64,000 nucleotides of DNA from Arthrobacter sp. MAHUQ-56 (GTDB taxonomy: Bacteria; Actinomycetota; Actinomycetes; Actinomycetales; Micrococcaceae). A program made the translations under genes and the position numbers. This document shows positions 1 to 9,450 of the stretch, piece by piece (position 1 is the first letter of the stretch; each line of letters starts with the position of its first letter). The notes under the pieces are model-generated. The model saw only the letters and a program-made list of their open reading frames with translations. It was not told the origin of the DNA and did not search any database. The DNA lies in assembly GCF_019710585.1 (NCBI RefSeq), contig NZ_JAIFZQ010000010.1:1-64000 (forward strand), given 5' to 3'.

Positions 1-284
1 CCGTCCGGAAACGGCGCCCCTACCGGTCCTCCACGTTTGCCTCTCGACATCTCCACAGGGCCCATCCTCCGGACCCAATGTCGCACCGTAGAGGACCACA
101 GGCCCGACACGCGGCACGACTCACTGATCGAGGCCCCTTGCCGCAAAAGCGCAAAGAACCCGTCCCTGACCGCATCCCCAAAAACGTACCCCGCCGGCAT
201 CGCAACACCCCTTCAACGGTTTCGTTGCAACGACCATATGAATCCGCCGGCTCAAAACGGCGTCTACGGAGCACTCGATGGGGG
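1..284. other. Left edge, no confident gene
   Basis: This stretch lies beyond the 3' end of the leftward M3 peptidase gene. An 83-codon frame at 37-288 (+) is open, but its third-position G+C is clearly lower than in the neighbouring genes and I recognise no family in it. A perfect 12-bp palindrome (TCGTTGCAACGA, 222-233) is present. I see no tRNA, terminator or partial gene that I can support. Confidence 0.5.
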
Positions 285-2297
285 CTAGTCGAGGCCGCGG
301 CGCTTTAGCAGCGGGCCCAGCTCCGCGTCGCGGCCCCTCAGGGTCCTGAAGGACTCCAGGGGGTCCCGGCTGTTGCCGCGGGACAGCAGTTCCTTCCGGA
401 ACCGTTCGCCGTTGGCGCGGGTGAAGCCGCCAGTCTCCGTGAACCAGTCCACGGTTTCGGCGTCCAGCACCTCGCTCCAGATGTAGGAGTAGTAGCCGGC
501 AGCGTATCCGGCACCCGCGAAGATGTGCTGGAAGTACCCGGTCCGGTACCGGGGCGGGATGAGGGGGTGGGCTATCCCTGCAGCGGCGAGGGCCTTGGCT
601 TCGAATTCGAGCGCGTCGTCCGGTACCCCGTCCGGTTCCAGCGTGTGCCACGCGAGATCCAGCAGGGCTGCGCCCAAGTATTCCGTCGTGGCGAAGCCTT
701 CGCCCCAAAGCCGCGACTCCTCAAGCCGGTCGATGATGTCCCGGGGCAGCGGCTCCCCGGTGGCGTGGTGGCGCGCGTAGTTGGCGAGCACTTCCGGCCA
801 CATGATCCACATTTCGTTCACCTGCGACGGGTACTCGACAAAGTCCCGGGGGACCGCCGTTCCCGAGAACCGCGGATAGTTCACGCTGGACAGCAGCCCG
901 TGCAGGGCATGCCCGAACTCGTGGAACAACGTCCGCAGCTCGTCCAGGGTGAGGAGGGTCGGTTCACCGGGGGCCGGTTTGGAGATGTTGAGCGTATTGA
1001 TCACGACGGGCCGGGTGCCCAGCAGCTCCGACTGGTCGACCAGCGAGTTCATCCAGGCACCGCCACGCTTCGATTCACGGGCGTAGTAGTCGCCGAGGAA
1101 CAGTCCCAGCCCGGTCCCGTCCCCGTCGCGGACCTCCCAGATCCGCACGTCGGGATGGTATGCCTGCAGGTCTGGCCGCTGGTGGAAGGTAATGCCGTAC
1201 AGGGAAGTGGCTGCAAAGAAGACTCCGTCGGTGATCACCCGGTCCAGCTCGAAGTAGGGGCGCAGGGCCTGCTCGTCGACGTCGTACTTCTCCCGGCGCA
1301 CTTTCGCCGAGTAGTAGGCCCAGTCCCAGGGCTCCAGGCGGTGGCCGGCGACTTCTGCCAGCACGGCAGCTTCGGCGTCCGCGTTGCGCATCGCTGCCGG
1401 CGCCATCCGGTTCAGCATGGCCTGGACCGCTTCGAAGTCCGGCGCCGTCTGGCGGTCAACGACGAGCCCGGCGTAGTTGGCGAAACCCAGCAACTGGGCC
1501 TTCTCCGCCCGCAGTGCGGCCGTGGTCCTTGCCAGGTCCAGGACGTCGAGGCTGCCTCCATCGCTGCCCCTGGCCACCGATGCTTCAAACAGGCGACGGC
1601 GGACGTCCCGGTTTTCGAGCGCGGCCAGGGCAGGCTGGTTGCCGGGCTGGACCAGAGTGAGCAGGAACTGGCCGTCATGTCCGGCGGCGCGGGCGGCCTC
1701 CGCGGCGCCGGCGATGTCGTCGGCTGTCAGCCCGGCCAGTTCAGCGGCGTCCCCGACCAGCAGTGCCGCGGACTTCATGCCCTCCTTGACCCGCTGGCCG
1801 AACTCGGTGCCAAGCCGGGCCAGGTCTGCGTTGATGGCACGCAGCCGCTCCTGGCCGGCCGCGTCGAGCTGGATGCCGGACTGGCGGAACTCCTTGAGGT
1901 ACTCCTCCACCAGCCGGACGGATTCCGGGTCGCAGGCGGCGGTGTCAATGGCGGAGAACCGCTCGTGCAGGGCGTGGTTCAGGTAGATCCCGTCCTGGTG
2001 GGCAGAGAAAAGCGGCGACAGTTCCGTTTCGAGGTCACGGATTTCCTGGGACGCATCGGCGGAGACCAGGGTGAAGAACGCCGCCGATGCCCGGTTCACA
2101 AGCTGTCCCGAGCGTTCCATGGCCAGGGCCGTGTTCTCGAAAGTGGCTGCCTCCGGACTGTCCGTGATGGCCCGGATCTCGTCCAGGTGTGCGGACAGTC
2201 CGGCTTCTATGGCTTCGCGGTAGTCACCGGGTGTGAGGGCAGTGAACGGTGGAAGACCATAGGGCAGCGGACTGGCGGCAAGGAGGGGGTTCGTCAT
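285..2297 (-). CDS. dcp: M3 family metallopeptidase (peptidyl-dipeptidase Dcp-like)
   Basis: A 670-residue zinc oligopeptidase of the M3 (thimet oligopeptidase/Dcp) family, expected in the cytoplasm, where it cuts short peptides and recycles amino acids. The zinc and catalytic motif HEFGH lies near residues 457-461, followed by the usual glycine/histidine-rich stretch. The C-terminal part carries the substrate-binding tyrosines typical of the family (GYAAGYYSYIWSE). There is no signal peptide, and the length is normal for Dcp (about 680). It stands alone, divergent from the CapA-like gene with an 85-bp gap that must hold both promoters. Seen: HExxH and full length. Inferred: dipeptidyl-carboxypeptidase specificity, since oligopeptidase A-like activity is possible. 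Confidence 0.93.
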   Translation of the reverse strand: MTNPLLAASPLPYGLPPFTALTPGDYREAIEAGLSAHLDEIRAITDSPEAATFENTALAMERSGQLVNRASAAFFTLVSADASQEIRDLETELSPLFSAHQDGIYLNHALHERFSAIDTAACDPESVRLVEEYLKEFRQSGIQLDAAGQERLRAINADLARLGTEFGQRVKEGMKSAALLVGDAAELAGLTADDIAGAAEAARAAGHDGQFLLTLVQPGNQPALAALENRDVRRRLFEASVARGSDGGSLDVLDLARTTAALRAEKAQLLGFANYAGLVVDRQTAPDFEAVQAMLNRMAPAAMRNADAEAAVLAEVAGHRLEPWDWAYYSAKVRREKYDVDEQALRPYFELDRVITDGVFFAATSLYGITFHQRPDLQAYHPDVRIWEVRDGDGTGLGLFLGDYYARESKRGGAWMNSLVDQSELLGTRPVVINTLNISKPAPGEPTLLTLDELRTLFHEFGHALHGLLSSVNYPRFSGTAVPRDFVEYPSQVNEMWIMWPEVLANYARHHATGEPLPRDIIDRLEESRLWGEGFATTEYLGAALLDLAWHTLEPDGVPDDALEFEAKALAAAGIAHPLIPPRYRTGYFQHIFAGAGYAAGYYSYIWSEVLDAETVDWFTETGGFTRANGERFRKELLSRGNSRDPLESFRTLRGRDAELGPLLKRRGLD

Positions 2298-2382
2298 GGG
2301 GTAAATCTTTCATGGCAGGCCACGCTTCTCAATTGCCGGAAAATATCACCACCGTCCAGGCAGCATCCCTACAATTGCCGCT

Positions 2383-3690
2383 ATGGGGACCATTTCGGGC
2401 AGGCGTTCCATGCGCCGGCGGGCGGCAGTCCGCGGCTTGGCGTGTGCCGCGGGCCTGGCTTCCGGCGCCGCGTTGGCAGGCTGCGGCCTCGTCGCGGAAC
2501 AAGGGGCAGTGTCGTCTCGGCCGAACTCCAGCACGTATGCAGTACACAATGGCACCGCGGCCGGCGCCACTGGGTCCCCGGCACCCTTGCCTTCCCCCAC
2601 GCCCACGCCCACCCCGACTCCCACCCCGACTCCGGGGAAGGGACCGGCCTGTCCGACGCTCCGGTGCACCACCGTCATGGTCACCGGGGACATGCTGGTC
2701 CATGCCCAGCTGTGGGAGCAGGCGCAGCAGGATGCAGCCGCCGCGGGAAAGCCCGGCCTTGACTTCCTTCCCCTCCTCGAGGGGCAGCGCCGCTACCTCA
2801 ACAACAGCGATCTCGCCATCTGCCACCAGGAAACGCCGGTGGCAGGACCGGACGGCCCCTTCTCCGCCTACCCGTCCTTCAATGTGCCGCCCCAGATCAT
2901 TACTGCCGCCAGGGAGGTGGGCTACCAGGCGTGCACAACCGCCAGCAACCACACCATCGACCGGGGCACGGACGGCCTGCTGCGCACCTTGGACCGGATG
3001 GACGCCGTCGGACTGCAACACACCGGCTCCTACCGCACGGAAAGTGAGTCCCGGTCCGTCCTTCTCCTGCAGACACCGGCCGCCAAGGTGGCCGTCATTG
3101 AAGGAACCTATGGACTCAACGGCCTGGCCCCCGATCATCCCTGGCAGGTGGACATGCTGGACCCGGCTGCCATGATCGCCAAAGCCGCAAGGGCGCGGAG
3201 CCTGGGGGCGGACGTCGTCCTGGGGGTCATGCACGCAGGCGACGAATACTCCAGCGTCCCCAACGGCCAGCAGCAGGACGTGGCCCACGCACTGGTGGAC
3301 AGCGGACAGTTCAACCTGGTCTACGGCCACCACACCCATTCCGTGCAGCCCATCGAGAAATACAAGGACGCCTGGATCGTGTACGGCCTGGGCAACGGCA
3401 TCACCGAGCTGTCACCCTGGTATGTCGTCAACAACGAAGGCCTCCTGGTCCGCGTCCAGTTCAGCCAGGACGCCACCGGCAGATGGGCCGCGAGCGACCT
3501 GGCCTGGGCGCCCTCTGTCATCGTCCGTGGTCCCTACAGATGGTGTTCCGTCGCCTCGGACACGCCGCAGGGGCCCTGTGCAGGCGCCGAAGCAGACGCT
3601 GCAACCCGCCAGCGCACCGCGGGTGTTGTGGAGTCCATGGGGGCCGCCGCGGCCGGCGCCCACGAACTCCTGATCACGAAGGAGCCTTGA
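2383..3690 (+). CDS. CapA family lipoprotein (metallophosphoesterase-like)
   Basis: A 435-residue secreted lipoprotein. The N-terminus has an arginine-rich n-region, a hydrophobic core and a lipobox LAGC with Cys34 as the lipidation site. A Thr/Pro linker (PTPTPTPT, about residues 71-84) follows, then a CapA/PgsA-type domain (about 98-370) with MVTGDM, ICHQET, SNHTIDRG and YGHHTHSVQP motifs. These match the calcineurin-like metal-binding fold of poly-gamma-glutamate CapA proteins. No capB/capC synthase genes are nearby, so a role in polyglutamate capsule is not supported here and the substrate is unknown. An internal ATG at 2410 is an alternative start that keeps the signal peptide. The next gene begins 3 bases after the stop, so the two are probably co-transcribed. 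Confidence 0.85.
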   Translation: MGTISGRRSMRRRAAVRGLACAAGLASGAALAGCGLVAEQGAVSSRPNSSTYAVHNGTAAGATGSPAPLPSPTPTPTPTPTPTPGKGPACPTLRCTTVMVTGDMLVHAQLWEQAQQDAAAAGKPGLDFLPLLEGQRRYLNNSDLAICHQETPVAGPDGPFSAYPSFNVPPQIITAAREVGYQACTTASNHTIDRGTDGLLRTLDRMDAVGLQHTGSYRTESESRSVLLLQTPAAKVAVIEGTYGLNGLAPDHPWQVDMLDPAAMIAKAARARSLGADVVLGVMHAGDEYSSVPNGQQQDVAHALVDSGQFNLVYGHHTHSVQPIEKYKDAWIVYGLGNGITELSPWYVVNNEGLLVRVQFSQDATGRWAASDLAWAPSVIVRGPYRWCSVASDTPQGPCAGAEADAATRQRTAGVVESMGAAAAGAHELLITKEP

Positions 3691-3693
3691 ACC

Positions 3694-5061
3694 ATGGACA
3701 TTTCGCGGGCCGGTTCCCGGCCGAGGACAGCCCTGATGGGCGTGCCCGTCCGATGGATGGGGCCGGGCGCCATCGCGTTCCTCTTTGCGCTGTACGGCGT
3801 GTTCTGGTTCCTGGAGCGCCCGGCAGGGGAGCCGCTCCTGGGGCACGTGGGGCAGCTCTTCGGCGGTGAATCGGTCCTGTTATTCTCGATCGCCCTGGTC
3901 CTGATCAGCACCCTCCCGCACGTGGAACCACTGTTCGGCGGCATCGACCACGCGGCCATCTGGCACCGGAGGGCTGCAATCACGGCCACCGTGCTGCTAC
4001 TGCCGCATATCGAACTTGCGGCCAACCCGGCGGCAACGAGTGCCGGAAAGACGCTTGCCGTGATCGCGGCGAGCGGCCTGGCCGCCCTGGTGGTGTGGGC
4101 CATCCTGCCCCGCTGGCGGACCATGCTTCCCGCGCCCGTCCGCCGCCTGGTGCTTGCGGCACTTCAAGCCCGTCCCCTGCAAGTGGCGGCACGGCTGCTG
4201 GGCGGCTATGAGCGGTGGCGCGGCTTCCACCGCCTGACCGGCCTCTTCGTTGCGGCCGGGTTCGTGCACGGCCTGCTGGATGCCAGTTCCTTCGCCGCCG
4301 TGCCCGGGCTGCGCTGGAGCTACGTCGCGATCGGTGGCACCGGGCTGGCGTTCTATGCCTACCGGGAACTCCTCGCGCGCCATTTCCTGCCCCACCATGA
4401 CTATCAGGTGGCAGGAGTGCGTCCGTTGGCGGCGGACCTTGTTGAGGTCACCCTCCGGCCCCTGGGCAAACCGCTGAAATTCAAGCCGGGCCAATTCGCG
4501 ATGGTTTACCTGGAGACGGCGGATGGCTGGCAGCGGCACCCCTTCTCCATGTCGGGGGCCGCCCACGGCGACACCATCGGGATCACGGTCAAGGCGCTGG
4601 GTGACCACACCACCAAGCTTCCCGACGTCGTCCAGACCGGAATGCCGGCCGTCGTCGGCGGACCCTACGGGCGGTTTGACCGGCACGGCGGTACGGCAGA
4701 CCAGGTCTGGATCGCGGCCGGAGTGGGAATCACGCCGTTCCTCAGCTGGCTGCGGTCACTGGACGGGGAAGTGCAGGAAAACGTCGACTTCTTCGTCACC
4801 TCCGCCGGACCTTCGCCTTTCGCCGAAGAGATCGCCGCCGTCGCCGGAACGCAGCCCCGGCTGAAGGTGCATCTGGTGGACACGGAGGTCGACGGGCGGC
4901 TGACACCGGAGCGGATACTGGCCGCGGTGGGCACTGATCCGCGCCGGCTGTCGGTGTTCATGGGCGGCCCCGATGCCATGCTGCGGCAGTTCCGGAAGGA
5001 CTTCCGGGCCGCCGGCGTCCGCCGTGCCAATATCCACCGCGAATACTTCCAATGGCGCTGA
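3694..5061 (+). CDS. Ferric-reductase-like transmembrane flavin oxidoreductase
   Basis: A 455-residue membrane oxidoreductase. The N-terminal half has about six hydrophobic segments with histidines (HIELA, RGFHRLTGL, FVHGLLD) that could bind heme, as in the ferric reductase/NADPH oxidase superfamily. From about residue 230 there is a ferredoxin-NADP reductase-type module: the FAD motif RHPFSMS near 280-286, a GGPYGRF loop, the NAD(P) motif AGVGITPF near 340 and a C-terminal GGP...REYFQWR end. It would move electrons from NAD(P)H through FAD, and perhaps heme, to an acceptor at or across the membrane. The acceptor (ferric iron, a quinone or a protein) cannot be read from sequence. It sits 3 bases after the CapA-like gene, a pairing I do not recognise as standard. 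Confidence 0.85.
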   Translation: MDISRAGSRPRTALMGVPVRWMGPGAIAFLFALYGVFWFLERPAGEPLLGHVGQLFGGESVLLFSIALVLISTLPHVEPLFGGIDHAAIWHRRAAITATVLLLPHIELAANPAATSAGKTLAVIAASGLAALVVWAILPRWRTMLPAPVRRLVLAALQARPLQVAARLLGGYERWRGFHRLTGLFVAAGFVHGLLDASSFAAVPGLRWSYVAIGGTGLAFYAYRELLARHFLPHHDYQVAGVRPLAADLVEVTLRPLGKPLKFKPGQFAMVYLETADGWQRHPFSMSGAAHGDTIGITVKALGDHTTKLPDVVQTGMPAVVGGPYGRFDRHGGTADQVWIAAGVGITPFLSWLRSLDGEVQENVDFFVTSAGPSPFAEEIAAVAGTQPRLKVHLVDTEVDGRLTPERILAAVGTDPRRLSVFMGGPDAMLRQFRKDFRAAGVRRANIHREYFQWR

Positions 5062-5114
5062 GCGTTTAGCTGGCCGGCAGCTCTTTGGCCGGACCCGCAC
5101 GGATGAAGCAGCTC

Positions 5115-5867
5115 TTAGCGCGGGCGCCTGGCGGCGTGTTCGCGCGCCAGGACGGCGAAGGAGTCGTCGGGGGTGCCGGGGGTAAAACTGCCAAACCTGC
5201 GCTCGGCCGCGGTCCGGATCAGGAAGTCCGCAATGGCCGGGTTCTTGGGCAGCAGCGAGCCGTGCAGGTAGCTGGCCACGATGTTCCGGTAGCGGGCACC
5301 CTCATGGCCGTCGTTGCTGTTGTTGCCGGTCCCCTTGGCAGTGGTCCCCAGCGGCCGCACGCCACTGCCCAGGGTGGTCTGCCCGCTGTGGTTCTCGTAG
5401 CCAAGGACTTCGCCGAACTCGGAGGTGGCCACCTTGACGTTGCCGATCAGGCGCTCGTCGCCGCCATGGGTTTCCACATCCAAAACCCCGATCCCCGGGA
5501 TGACTGCGCCGGTGCGGGTCTTGAAGAAACGGCCGAAGAGCTGGTACAGCCCGCAGATGAGCAGCATCGGGGTGCCGTTCTCGGCGAGATCCGTCAGTAC
5601 GCCGGCCCGTGCCTGCAGGTCGTCCTGGATCACCAATTGACCGCTGTCCTGCCCGCCGCCTCCGACAATGATGTCCACGTTCTCCGGGAACGGGTCGCCC
5701 ACGTTGTACTCGAGCAGTTCCGGCGTATAGCCGTGCCAGGCGATCCTGCGCTGCAGGACCAGGGCGTTGCCCCAGTCGCCGTAGATGTTCATGTCGCGCG
5801 GATACAGCTGCACCACGCGGAGGGTGCCCTTGGACTGCTCAGCCGCAGCGGCTTCTGCCGGGTTCAC
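5115..5867 (-). CDS. gatD: Lipid II isoglutaminyl synthase, glutaminase subunit GatD
   Basis: A 250-residue class I (triad) glutamine amidotransferase. The nucleophile cysteine lies in LLICGLYQLFGRFF near residue 104 and the catalytic histidine in SYLHGSLLPKNP near residue 199, a pattern typical of GatD (CobB/CobQ-like). GatD supplies ammonia to MurT, which amidates the alpha-carboxyl of D-Glu in the lipid II stem peptide. Its ATG overlaps the stop of the upstream murT by 4 bases, which supports coupled translation of a 1:1 complex. The partner is adjacent, so the functional call is strong. Confidence 0.93.
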   Translation of the reverse strand: MNPAEAAAAEQSKGTLRVVQLYPRDMNIYGDWGNALVLQRRIAWHGYTPELLEYNVGDPFPENVDIIVGGGGQDSGQLVIQDDLQARAGVLTDLAENGTPMLLICGLYQLFGRFFKTRTGAVIPGIGVLDVETHGGDERLIGNVKVATSEFGEVLGYENHSGQTTLGSGVRPLGTTAKGTGNNSNDGHEGARYRNIVASYLHGSLLPKNPAIADFLIRTAAERRFGSFTPGTPDDSFAVLAREHAARRPR

Positions 5868-7183
5868 GAGACAACCTCCACGGTGGTGATCTTGGACAGT
5901 TCGCGGCGGATGGCCAGCATGGCGGTGTAGGTGCAGAAGATCCGCTTCGGCTTGCCTTGGCCCTCCCGGATGAAAGCCGCCAAGGCCGGTGCGATCTCCG
6001 GCTCCACGGCGCCGACCCGCACGTCGTCGTACTGCAGCCGCAGCGCCATGTCATAAGCCCGTGAGCCGGTCAGCACGTCAACGCCGCCGTCGCGCAGGGA
6101 ATCGAATTCCACGTCCCAGAGCCAGGACATGTCCCGGCCGTCGGCGTAGTTGTCGTTGATGGCAATCATGGTGGCGTAGCCGGCGGCGGGGAAGGACTTC
6201 AGGCCCAGGCGGAAGCCGCTGGGGTTCTTCACCAGTACCAGGTCCAGCGGCTGGCCCTCCACCGTGAGGCTCTCACCGCGCCCGAACGCCGGCGCCACCT
6301 GCGACAGGGCCTGGAGCAGGGTCTCGTGGTCGGCGGTGGCGGCGCCTGCGCCGCAAATGCTCCGCGCCAGTGTCAGCGCAGCCGCGGCGTTGAAGATGTT
6401 GTACACGCCGCGCAGCTTCATCGCAGTGGTGACCGTGCCGCCGTCGTACTCAAATTCGGCGCTGTCCGCGCCCACTTTGCGGAGCACGACGTCGGCCCGC
6501 GGCTTTTCCGGCAGGTTCGCCGGGGCGGGGCTGCCGGGAGCGGCACGCAGGTCGTCGTCGTTGGGGAAGGTGCCGAGCAATGACTCGTCGAGGCCGAAGT
6601 ACTTGACCTCCTGGCCGGTGAGGGTGTCGGCGATCCTGGCCACCCGCGGGTCCTCGCGGTTCAGGACCACCGTGCCGGTGGTATTGGCGGCGATATGCTG
6701 CAGCAGCTGTGCGGTCTTGTCGATCTCGCCGAACCGGTCCAGCTGGTCGCGGAGGACGTTCAGGAGCAGGCAGTACCGTGGCGGGACACTGTTGACGAAG
6801 TGCACGGCGTGGGCTTCATCGAGTTCCAGGACCGCGACGTCCGCATCAAGTTTTCCGCGCCAGTCCACCTCGCCGAGGAGGGCCGCGGCCACACCCCTGG
6901 TGAAGTTGCTTCCGGTGCGGTTGGTGAAGACTTTCAGGCCCTGGCTCTCCAGCAGCTCCACCACCATTTTCGTCGTGGTGGTCTTGCCGTTTGTGCCGCT
7001 CACTACGGCCACGCCGTGGGGGAGCTTGGTGAGGGTGCGCCGCATGAAGCCGGGGTCGATTTTTTCAACCACCAGCCCGGGCAGGGCGGATCCGCCACCG
7101 CGGAGCCGGGACACCCGGCGGACCAGCTTGCCGAGCGGAACACTGAAGAAGACCATGTTTTGAATATATCCCAGCAACGGCAT
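5864..7183 (-). CDS. murT: Lipid II isoglutaminyl synthase, Mur-ligase subunit MurT
   Basis: A 439-residue Mur-ligase-family protein with the ATP P-loop GTNGKTTTT near residues 63-71, the central ligase domain ([18 protein letters not shown]) and the C-terminal DUF1727 domain that docks GatD ([21 protein letters not shown]). With GatD it amidates D-Glu of the peptidoglycan precursor at the inner face of the membrane. The start at 7183 has AGGGG four bases upstream; an internal Met at 7156 is a possible alternative. Staphylococcal and streptococcal MurT carry a four-cysteine zinc ribbon inserted in the central domain. Here the corresponding stretch (about residues 190-235) has no cysteines. 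Confidence 0.93.
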   Translation of the reverse strand: MPLLGYIQNMVFFSVPLGKLVRRVSRLRGGGSALPGLVVEKIDPGFMRRTLTKLPHGVAVVSGTNGKTTTTKMVVELLESQGLKVFTNRTGSNFTRGVAAALLGEVDWRGKLDADVAVLELDEAHAVHFVNSVPPRYCLLLNVLRDQLDRFGEIDKTAQLLQHIAANTTGTVVLNREDPRVARIADTLTGQEVKYFGLDESLLGTFPNDDDLRAAPGSPAPANLPEKPRADVVLRKVGADSAEFEYDGGTVTTAMKLRGVYNIFNAAAALTLARSICGAGAATADHETLLQALSQVAPAFGRGESLTVEGQPLDLVLVKNPSGFRLGLKSFPAAGYATMIAINDNYADGRDMSWLWDVEFDSLRDGGVDVLTGSRAYDMALRLQYDDVRVGAVEPEIAPALAAFIREGQGKPKRIFCTYTAMLAIRRELSKITTVEVVS

Positions 7184-7246
7184 GCAACCCCTGCCGGGCC
7201 GTGGCAGGCGGACCCGGGCCGGCGATGCCGCACGTATGCTGGATGG

Positions 7247-7957
7247 ATGACGAACTACCCTTCAGCTGCTCCTGCACGCCCGGGCTCAGGCCTGCGGATC
7301 GGCGTCCTGGCACTCCAGGGCGATTTCCGCGAACACCTCCGGGCGGCGGAGGCCACGGGTGCACAGGCCGTGGGAGTGCGGCGGCCCGCGGAGCTGGACG
7401 CAATCGACGGGCTCATCATTCCCGGCGGCGAATCCACGGCCATCGATAAGCTGGCCCGCGCCTTCGACCTCGCCGACCCGCTGCGCAAGCGCATCCATGA
7501 GGGCCTGCCGGTTTTCGGCTCCTGCGCGGGCATGATCCTGCTCGCGTCGGACATTGCGGATCCGGCGACGGACCTGTCGGGCGCCCCGCAGCAGACCTTC
7601 GGCGGGCTGGACATCACCGTGCGCCGCAACGCCTTTGGCCGCCAGCGTGAGTCCTTCGAAACGGACCTGGATTTCAAGGGACTTGAGTTCAGCGCCACGG
7701 AATCGGGTGTCGCGCCGGTCCACGCCGTCTTCATCCGCGGCCCGTGGGTTGAGCGGGTGGGGCCAGGCGTGGAGGTCCTCGCGCAGGTGGAGCCGGCTGA
7801 TCCCGAACACGCGTCCCACGCTGTCCCGCTGCCCGGGGCGGCTAGAATTGTCGCAGTGCGTTCGGGCCAGCTGCTGGCCACCTCCTTCCATCCGGAAGTG
7901 ACCGGCGAGAAACGCGTACACGAACTTTTTATCCGCATGATCAGAGGAGAAGCGTAA
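7247..7957 (+). CDS. pdxT: Pyridoxal 5'-phosphate synthase glutaminase subunit PdxT
   Basis: A 236-residue glutaminase that feeds ammonia to PdxS in the DXP-independent PLP pathway. Motifs: [10 protein letters not shown] at residues 18-27, GGES at 60-63, nucleophile Cys93 in [10 protein letters not shown] and the His-Glu pair in SFHPEVTGE near the C-terminus. The frame is open far upstream, but those codons are antisense to murT. The ATG at 7247 gives the normal family length. pdxT is often next to pdxS; here the upstream neighbour is the divergent murT, so the PdxS partner must be encoded elsewhere. The next gene, yebC, starts 3 bases after the stop. Confidence 0.95.
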   Translation: MTNYPSAAPARPGSGLRIGVLALQGDFREHLRAAEATGAQAVGVRRPAELDAIDGLIIPGGESTAIDKLARAFDLADPLRKRIHEGLPVFGSCAGMILLASDIADPATDLSGAPQQTFGGLDITVRRNAFGRQRESFETDLDFKGLEFSATESGVAPVHAVFIRGPWVERVGPGVEVLAQVEPADPEHASHAVPLPGAARIVAVRSGQLLATSFHPEVTGEKRVHELFIRMIRGEA

Positions 7958-7960
7958 AGC

Positions 7961-8716
7961 ATGTCAGGCCACTCCAAATGGGCGACGACCAAGCACAAGA
8001 AAGCCGTCATCGACGCCAGGCGTGCAAAGTCGTTCGCCAAGCTGATCAAGAACATCGAAGTTGCCGCTCGGATGGGCGGACCGGACCTCGCAGGCAACCC
8101 CGGCCTGGAACTGGCGGTGACCAAGGCCAAGAAGACCTCGGTCCCCAACGACAACATCGACCGCGCCATCAAGCGCGGCGCCGGCCTCACCGGTGAAGTG
8201 ATCGACTACACCGAGATCATGTACGAGGCACGCGGCCCCCAGGGCTCTGCCCTGCTGATCGAGTGCCTCACGGACAACAAGAACCGGGCAGCATCCGAAG
8301 TGCGCCTGGCCATCTCCCGCAACGGCGGCACCATCGCGGATCCGGGTTCCGTCAGCTACCTCTTCACCCGCAAGGGCGTGGTGAACCTGCCCAAGAACGG
8401 CCTGGGCGAGGACGACGTCCTGATGGCCGTCCTGGACGCGGGCGCCGAGGAAGTCAAGGACAACGGCGAAACCTTCGAGATCCACTCGGAGCCTGGCGAC
8501 CTGCCGGCCATCCGGGAAGCGCTCAAGGAAGCCGGCATCGACTACGACACCGACGAGGTGGAGTTCGTCCCGTCCATGCAGGTGGAGCTTGACGTCGAGG
8601 GTGCCCGCAAGTTCATGAAGCTCGCCGATGCACTGGAAGAACTCGACGACGTCCAGAACGTCTACAGCAACGCCGACTTCAGCGACGAGGTCCAGGCAGC
8701 CCTGGAATCCGAGTGA
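7961..8716 (+). CDS. yebC: YebC/PmpR family protein
   Basis: A 251-residue protein with the signature N-terminus [13 protein letters not shown] and the three-domain YebC fold ([13 protein letters not shown], then an acidic C-terminus). Members bind DNA and were first described as transcriptional regulators. Related proteins act in translation (TACO1 in mitochondria, YebC at proline stretches), so the cellular role may be ribosome-linked. It follows pdxT by 3 bases, with the GGAG of AGAGGAGAAGC as ribosome site, and precedes ruvCAB, the order found widely in bacteria. Confidence 0.95.
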   Translation: MSGHSKWATTKHKKAVIDARRAKSFAKLIKNIEVAARMGGPDLAGNPGLELAVTKAKKTSVPNDNIDRAIKRGAGLTGEVIDYTEIMYEARGPQGSALLIECLTDNKNRAASEVRLAISRNGGTIADPGSVSYLFTRKGVVNLPKNGLGEDDVLMAVLDAGAEEVKDNGETFEIHSEPGDLPAIREALKEAGIDYDTDEVEFVPSMQVELDVEGARKFMKLADALEELDDVQNVYSNADFSDEVQAALESE

Positions 8717-8784
8717 CGTCCGGCCTTGCCTGCTGAACCGGCCTTCGGGCCCATGCCCCGGGCTCGTACCGGAGCGGGAAACCT

Positions 8785-9363
8785 GTGACGCTCCGTGTCC
8801 TGGGGGTTGACCCCGGCCTGACCCGGTGCGGTATTGGCGTGGTGGACGTTGAACGGAACCGGCGGGCCACCATGGTGGCGGTCGGAGTGGTGGGCACGTC
8901 GCCTGACGAAACCCTGGACCGGCGGCTGCTGGTCATCGCCACCGCCATCGACGAATGGCTGGACCGCTTCGAACCCGAGGTGCTCGCCGTCGAGCGCGTT
9001 TTCTCGCAGCTGAACGTCAGCACCGTGATGGGCGTGGCCCAGGCGTCCGGCGTGGTGATCGCCGCGGCTGCCCGCCGCGGAATTCCGGTGGCGCTGCACA
9101 CGCCGTCGGAGGTTAAGGCCGCGGTCACCGGGAGCGGTTCGTCCAACAAGGACGCAGTGACCAAGCTGGTCACCAAGATCCTCCGGCTGGATGCCCCGCC
9201 CCGTCCCGCCGACGCGGCGGACGCGCTTGCCCTGGCCATCACGCATGCCTGGCGTGCGGGCAGCGGAGCAGCCGTCGCCACCACCGGGCCCGGCAGTTCA
9301 TCCCTGACGCCTGCCCAGCGCGCGTGGGCCGAGGCGGAGGCCAAGGCGCGCCGCGCACGCTGA
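8785..9363 (+). CDS. ruvC: Crossover junction endodeoxyribonuclease RuvC
   Basis: A 192-residue RNase H-fold nuclease that resolves Holliday junctions by paired nicks. The first catalytic aspartate is Asp9 in [12 protein letters not shown]; the acidic residues in AVERVF (near 70) and in the [12 protein letters not shown] stretch complete the site. GTG start at 8785. The C-terminus extends slightly beyond the E. coli protein with an Ala/Arg-rich tail. It heads ruvC-ruvA-ruvB, so all three resolvasome subunits are made together. Confidence 0.96.
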   Translation: MTLRVLGVDPGLTRCGIGVVDVERNRRATMVAVGVVGTSPDETLDRRLLVIATAIDEWLDRFEPEVLAVERVFSQLNVSTVMGVAQASGVVIAAAARRGIPVALHTPSEVKAAVTGSGSSNKDAVTKLVTKILRLDAPPRPADAADALALAITHAWRAGSGAAVATTGPGSSSLTPAQRAWAEAEAKARRAR

Positions 9364-9450
9364 ATGTCCCTGCCGGTTGCTAGGGTATTCGTAGATATGT
9401 TGGGATAGCCGGCCCTCCACGGGGGCCGGCGGTACATCGGGAGCCCGGCC

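Noticed and set aside
37-288. 83-codon rightward frame at the left edge
   Set aside because: Third-position G+C is far below that of neighbouring genes, there is no convincing ribosome site, and no family is recognised.
2590-2640. Short tandem repeat of CCCACG/CCCCGACT units
   Set aside because: It encodes the Thr/Pro linker of the CapA-like lipoprotein and needs no separate explanation, though its length may vary between strains.
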